DNA of 64,000 nt from positions 1 through 64,000 of the forward strand of contig CAKULD010000008.1 in assembly GCA_934667065.1 (NCBI GenBank), given 5' to 3'. A program made the position numbers and the translations under genes. The notes below the pieces were generated by a model. The model was not told the DNA's origin. It worked only from the letters and a program-made list of their open reading frames with translations, and searched no databases. This DNA comes from an uncultured Collinsella sp. Lineage in GTDB: Bacteria > Actinomycetota > Coriobacteriia > Coriobacteriales > Coriobacteriaceae. Below, piece by piece: positions 60,752 to 64,000 of this stretch (within the stretch, counting starts at the first letter, position 1; every line of letters starts with the position of its first letter).

Positions 60752-62522
60752 GGCGCTCACCTCCTTCTCGGGCCGGAGCATCTGCGGTCGCATCCCCCGC
60801 GAACTCCATCTGCGAGGCGTAAATCTCCTGGTAGATGTTATCGCCCGCCAGCAGTTCCTCATGCGTGCCCACGCCGTGAACGCGCCCGTCGTCCAGCACC
60901 ACAATGCGATCGGCATCCATCACGCTCGCGATGCGCTGGGCGATGATAATCACAGTCGTATCGGAAATCTGCGCGATGTGTTCACGGATCTTGGCGTCGG
61001 TCGCCATATCGACCGCACTGGTGGAGTCGTCAAAAATAAGCACGCGCGGATGTTTGAGTAGCGTGCGCGCGATGCACAGACGCTGCTTCTGCCCGCCCGA
61101 AACGCCGGCGCCGCCCTGGCCCAACTCGCCGTCCAGCCCGCCGATGCGGTCCAGGAACTCGTCCACACACGCCGCGCGGCAGGCACGCAGCAGCTCCTCG
61201 TCGGTGGCATCGGGCGCGCCCCATTGCAGGTTCTCGCGCACGGTGCCCGTAAACAGCACGTTCTTTTGCAGCACAATGCCCACGGCGTCGCGCAGGGCAA
61301 CCAGGTCGTAGTCGCGCACGTCACGCCCGCCCACGAGCACGGCGCCCTCGGTCGCGTCGTACAGGCGCGCGATGAGCTGCACGAGCGAGCTCTTGCCCGA
61401 ACCCGTGCCGCCGAGCACGCCCACCGTGGAGCCCGGCTCGATGCGCAGGTCGATATGCTCGAGCACGTCCTCGGCAGCATCCGCGCGGTACCTAAACGAC
61501 ACGTCGTGGAACTCAACACTTCCGTCGGCAACCTCGCGCACGGCCGCGTCTGCCGCAGGTGCCTGGATGAGCGATTGCTCGTCAATCACTCGCGAAATGC
61601 GCTCCACGCTGGCGAGCGCGCGCGTGAGCAGCAAAAACACGTTGGAGATCATCATGAGCGAGTTCATGATCAGTAGCACGTAGCTCATAAAGCCTGTGAG
61701 TGAGCCCACGCCCAGCTCGCCGGCGATAATCATGCGCCCGCCGATCCACAGGATCGAGATGGCGGCCACATACATCGACAGCTGAAACACCGGCAGGTTG
61801 AGCACGGCGTTGCCGAAGGTCTTCGTCGCCGTGTGTGCGAGCTCGGTATTGACGGTATCGAACTTAGCCTCCTCGTGCTCGGCGCGCACATACGCCTTAA
61901 CGGCACGCACGGCGGTGAGGTCCTCCTGCACCACGCCGTTGAGGTGATCCATCGAAGTCTGCAGCTGACGGTAGAGCGGGCTGACGCGGTAGGTGATGAC
62001 GCCCAGCACGATCGCCAGCACGGGCAGAATGATCGCAAAGACCGTGGCAAGCGGGCGCGACAGAACCAGGGCATAGACCAGACCGACGATGAGCGTCACC
62101 GGTCCGCGCACCATGGGACGGAAGCCGTTGCCGATGGCGTTTTGGATGACGGTGATGTCGGTTGTCATGCGGGTGACGAGCGAGCTGGCATCGTAGTTGT
62201 CCAGGTTGCCAAAGGCGAGCGTCTGAATCTTGCGATACTCGGCCTCGCGCAGGTTGGCGCCCAGACCCGAAGCCACACGGGCGGACGTGCGGGCATAACC
62301 CAGGCCCAGCACCAGCGAAAACGCCGCGCACACCAGCATGCATGCGCCCTGCAGCAGCATGTAGTTGACGTCACCCGTGGGCACGCCCACGTCGATGATG
62401 TTGGCCATGATGACCGGGATAAACAACTCGAGCGCGGTCTCGACCGAGACGAACATCACGCCGAGAATGGCATCGCGACGGTATGCCCCCAAATAGGAAA
62501 ACAGTTTTTTGAGATTGCGCAC
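60744..62522 (-). CDS. ABC exporter, fused permease and ATPase, first subunit
   Basis: 592 aa, with membrane domain residues ~15-310 and an NBD with Walker A GGTGSGKSS, signature VSGGQKQRLCIARTLL, Walker B VLIFDDSTSAVD and IIAQRIASV. Walker B ends in DD instead of DE, so the catalytic glutamate is replaced by Asp, and the H-loop has Gln in place of His (AQR). This is the degenerate site expected in heterodimeric exporters. The start is GTG 62522. It diverges from the MATE gene across 262 bp. Confidence 0.9.
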   Translation of the reverse strand: MRNLKKLFSYLGAYRRDAILGVMFVSVETALELFIPVIMANIIDVGVPTGDVNYMLLQGACMLVCAAFSLVLGLGYARTSARVASGLGANLREAEYRKIQTLAFGNLDNYDASSLVTRMTTDITVIQNAIGNGFRPMVRGPVTLIVGLVYALVLSRPLATVFAIILPVLAIVLGVITYRVSPLYRQLQTSMDHLNGVVQEDLTAVRAVKAYVRAEHEEAKFDTVNTELAHTATKTFGNAVLNLPVFQLSMYVAAISILWIGGRMIIAGELGVGSLTGFMSYVLLIMNSLMMISNVFLLLTRALASVERISRVIDEQSLIQAPAADAAVREVADGSVEFHDVSFRYRADAAEDVLEHIDLRIEPGSTVGVLGGTGSGKSSLVQLIARLYDATEGAVLVGGRDVRDYDLVALRDAVGIVLQKNVLFTGTVRENLQWGAPDATDEELLRACRAACVDEFLDRIGGLDGELGQGGAGVSGGQKQRLCIARTLLKHPRVLIFDDSTSAVDMATDAKIREHIAQISDTTVIIIAQRIASVMDADRIVVLDDGRVHGVGTHEELLAGDNIYQEIYASQMEFAGDATADAPAREGGERHA

Positions 62523-62711
62523 GCAGGTTCATCCCCCATCAAACATTGTTCGCAAACGCACGTATTATTGCGCGCCGGGCGATAGTGTCAAGTGTTCTGA
62601 AATCGATTTCTGCAAGGTTAGTGCAGGCGCTAAGCCCGCGCGGCGTGTGCCCGTATTCAAATGGAAATGATTGAAGGCGCGATTTTTTTCGCCCCACCGC
62701 CAACATAAACC

Positions 62712-62732
62712 TTGACTCTACAATCGTTGTAG
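62712..62732. promoter_or_regulatory. Promoter/operator region before the MATE gene
   Basis: TTGACT (62712-62717) could be a -35 element. It is followed directly by the palindrome CTACAATCGTTGTAG (62718-62732), a likely repressor site. No clear -10 at normal spacing was found. Confidence 0.4.
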
Positions 62733-62784
62733 GGTTTTCACTACACTGGTACGCAAACGAACCAAGCCAGAAAGTGCCCTGCCC

Positions 62785-64000
62785 ATGGAACACGACCTCA
62801 CACGCGGCAACGTCCTCAAGACCATCGCGGTCTTCGCCCTGCCCTATATGCTCTCGTACTTTTTGCAGATGCTCTACGGCATGGCCGACCTGTACTTTAT
62901 CGGGCAGTTTAGCGGCGCCGCCGGCATCACCGCCGTGGGCAATGGCGCGCAGACGCTCTATATCATTACCGTGACGCTCGTGGGCCTGGCCATGGGAACA
63001 ACGGTCATCGTCGGCCACGCCGTGGGCTCGCGACGCTTCGATCGCGCCGAGGCCGCCATCGGCAACACCATCACGCTCTTTATGGGTGTCTCGGTGGTGT
63101 TGGCCGCGCTCTTGCTCGCGCTGTGCCCGCAGATCGTGGCGCTCATCGGCACGCCGGCCGAAGCGGTCGAGGGCACTGCCGCCTACCTGCGCATTTGCTT
63201 TATCGGCATTCCGTGCATCGCCGCATACAACATCCTTTCGGCTATCTTTCGCGGCCTGGGCGATTCTCGCTCGCCCATGTACGTGATCGGCGTGGCGTGC
63301 GCTATCAACATCGCGCTCGACTTTCTGTTCATTGGCCACATGGGGCTCGGCCCCGTGGGCGCGGCGCTCGGTACAGTGATCGCACAGACCGCAAGCGTTG
63401 CCCTCGCGCTCGTATGGCTCAAGAGCCGCCGCACAAACGTCCACGTCAAGCGCAGCGACCTGCGTCCGCAGCCCGAGGTGCTCGGCAGCATCCTTAAGAT
63501 TGGCGTGCCCGTGGCCGTGCAGGACGGCTGCATCCAGGTGGCATTTATGTTCATTACCGTTATCGCCAACCACCGCGGCCTGGTCGACGCTGCCGCCGTG
63601 GGCCTGGTCGAGAAGATGATCAGCTTTTTGTTCATTGTGCCGAGCTCCATGGGCGCCACCGTCAGCGCACTCACGGCGCAAAACGCCGGCGCGGGCAAGG
63701 GCGACCGCGCGCGTCAGGTGCTCAAGGACGCCATGACCATCTCGGTAGTGTACGGCTGCCTGATCACGGCGCTCATGTGGCTGGTGGCACCGGCGTTTCT
63801 CGGCTTTTTTGCCAAGGACGCCGCGGTGGTCGCAGCCGGCACCGGCTATATGCGCAGCTATATTTTCGACGCGATCTTCGCCGGCATCCATATTTGCTTT
63901 AGCGGCTTTTTCGCTGCGTACGGCAAGAGCTACATCGGCTTTGCGCACAACGTGCTGGCCGTGGCACTCATTCGCGTGCCGGGCGCATGGCTGCTGTCGA
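62785..64000 (+). CDS. MATE-family efflux transporter (truncated by the window edge)
   Basis: The first ~405 residues of a multidrug and toxin extrusion protein, a cation-coupled exporter usually ~450 aa. The start of the fold LPYMLSYFLQMLYGMADLYFIG, the conserved AIFRGLGDSRSPMYV region and the second-half repeat beginning ILKIGVPVAVQDGCIQVAF are all present. There is no stop codon before the window ends. ATG 62785 has only a weak upstream GAAAG. It is divergent from the ABC exporter pair, so two efflux systems share a regulatory region that includes a 15-bp palindrome. Confidence 0.9.
   Translation, partial: MEHDLTRGNVLKTIAVFALPYMLSYFLQMLYGMADLYFIGQFSGAAGITAVGNGAQTLYIITVTLVGLAMGTTVIVGHAVGSRRFDRAEAAIGNTITLFMGVSVVLAALLLALCPQIVALIGTPAEAVEGTAAYLRICFIGIPCIAAYNILSAIFRGLGDSRSPMYVIGVACAINIALDFLFIGHMGLGPVGAALGTVIAQTASVALALVWLKSRRTNVHVKRSDLRPQPEVLGSILKIGVPVAVQDGCIQVAFMFITVIANHRGLVDAAAVGLVEKMISFLFIVPSSMGATVSALTAQNAGAGKGDRARQVLKDAMTISVVYGCLITALMWLVAPAFLGFFAKDAAVVAAGTGYMRSYIFDAIFAGIHICFSGFFAAYGKSYIGFAHNVLAVALIRVPGAWLLS

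Noticed and set aside
62539..63948. 469-codon minus-strand frame at the right edge
   Set aside because: Antisense to a well-conserved MATE transporter on the plus strand.

Overview
The window looks like a chromosomal segment of a Coriobacteriia member, most likely Collinsella or a close relative. This is inferred from high GC, actinobacterial-type housekeeping genes, a type III glutamine synthetase, a GatCAB amidotransferase, a sortase pilus cluster and many recurrent intergenic palindromes. No rRNA, CRISPR array, intact transposase or prophage was seen. The right edge cuts a MATE efflux gene.

Layout. 1-700: tRNA-Glu(UUC), its terminator and a 218-bp terminal-inverted-repeat element. 0.7-10.6 kb: glnN (minus), then a plus-strand methionine/folate operon (metF, a separate MetH reactivation-domain protein, metH lacking that domain), a UPF0210 protein, a methyltransferase and a YhbY RNA-binding protein. 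10.6-19 kb (minus): a 999-aa ATPase/BTAD regulator, nagB, an orphan PTS IIA, glmM, rplM-rpsI and a patatin. 19-22 kb: an acetyltransferase and an iron alcohol dehydrogenase divergent from a LacI regulator. 22-24.4 kb: tmRNA with stray T-arm copies nearby, a small unknown gene and an RHH/PIN toxin-antitoxin pair. 24.4-33.5 kb: a P1B-type ATPase with a small partner, a DUF4143-type ATPase and a heterodimeric ABC transporter divergent from an AraC regulator. 33.5-37.2 kb: gatCAB. 37.4-46.5 kb: a sortase-dependent pilus cluster (class C sortase, two pilins, a large beta-helix adhesin with a G9 tract). Between sortase and pilins lies a duplicated small-RNA locus facing a tiny hydrophobic peptide gene. 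46.9-54.8 kb: HAD phosphatase, MFS transporter and a beta-glucoside PTS module (bglG antiterminator, IIBC, GH1). 55-57.4 kb: molybdenum cofactor genes (moaA and a moaC-mobB fusion). 57.6-62.5 kb: an unknown protein flanked by identical 65-bp palindromes, then another ABC exporter pair. 62.8 kb to the end: MATE efflux, partial.

The most unusual content is between genes. At least five families of palindromic elements recur, mostly just after stop codons. In several of them the stems differ in sequence between copies while each copy keeps its own pairing and shares a conserved core. The best candidates for something undescribed are (i) a roughly 135-140-bp 3'-UTR element found after the UPF0210 gene and after gatB, and (ii) the duplicated sRNA/hydrophobic-peptide locus inside the pilus cluster, whose two sRNA copies differ by a compensatory stem change. 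The pilus adhesin G9 tract is a strong phase-variation candidate. The bglG leader carries a readable antiterminator/terminator switch whose terminator contains the ribosome binding site.
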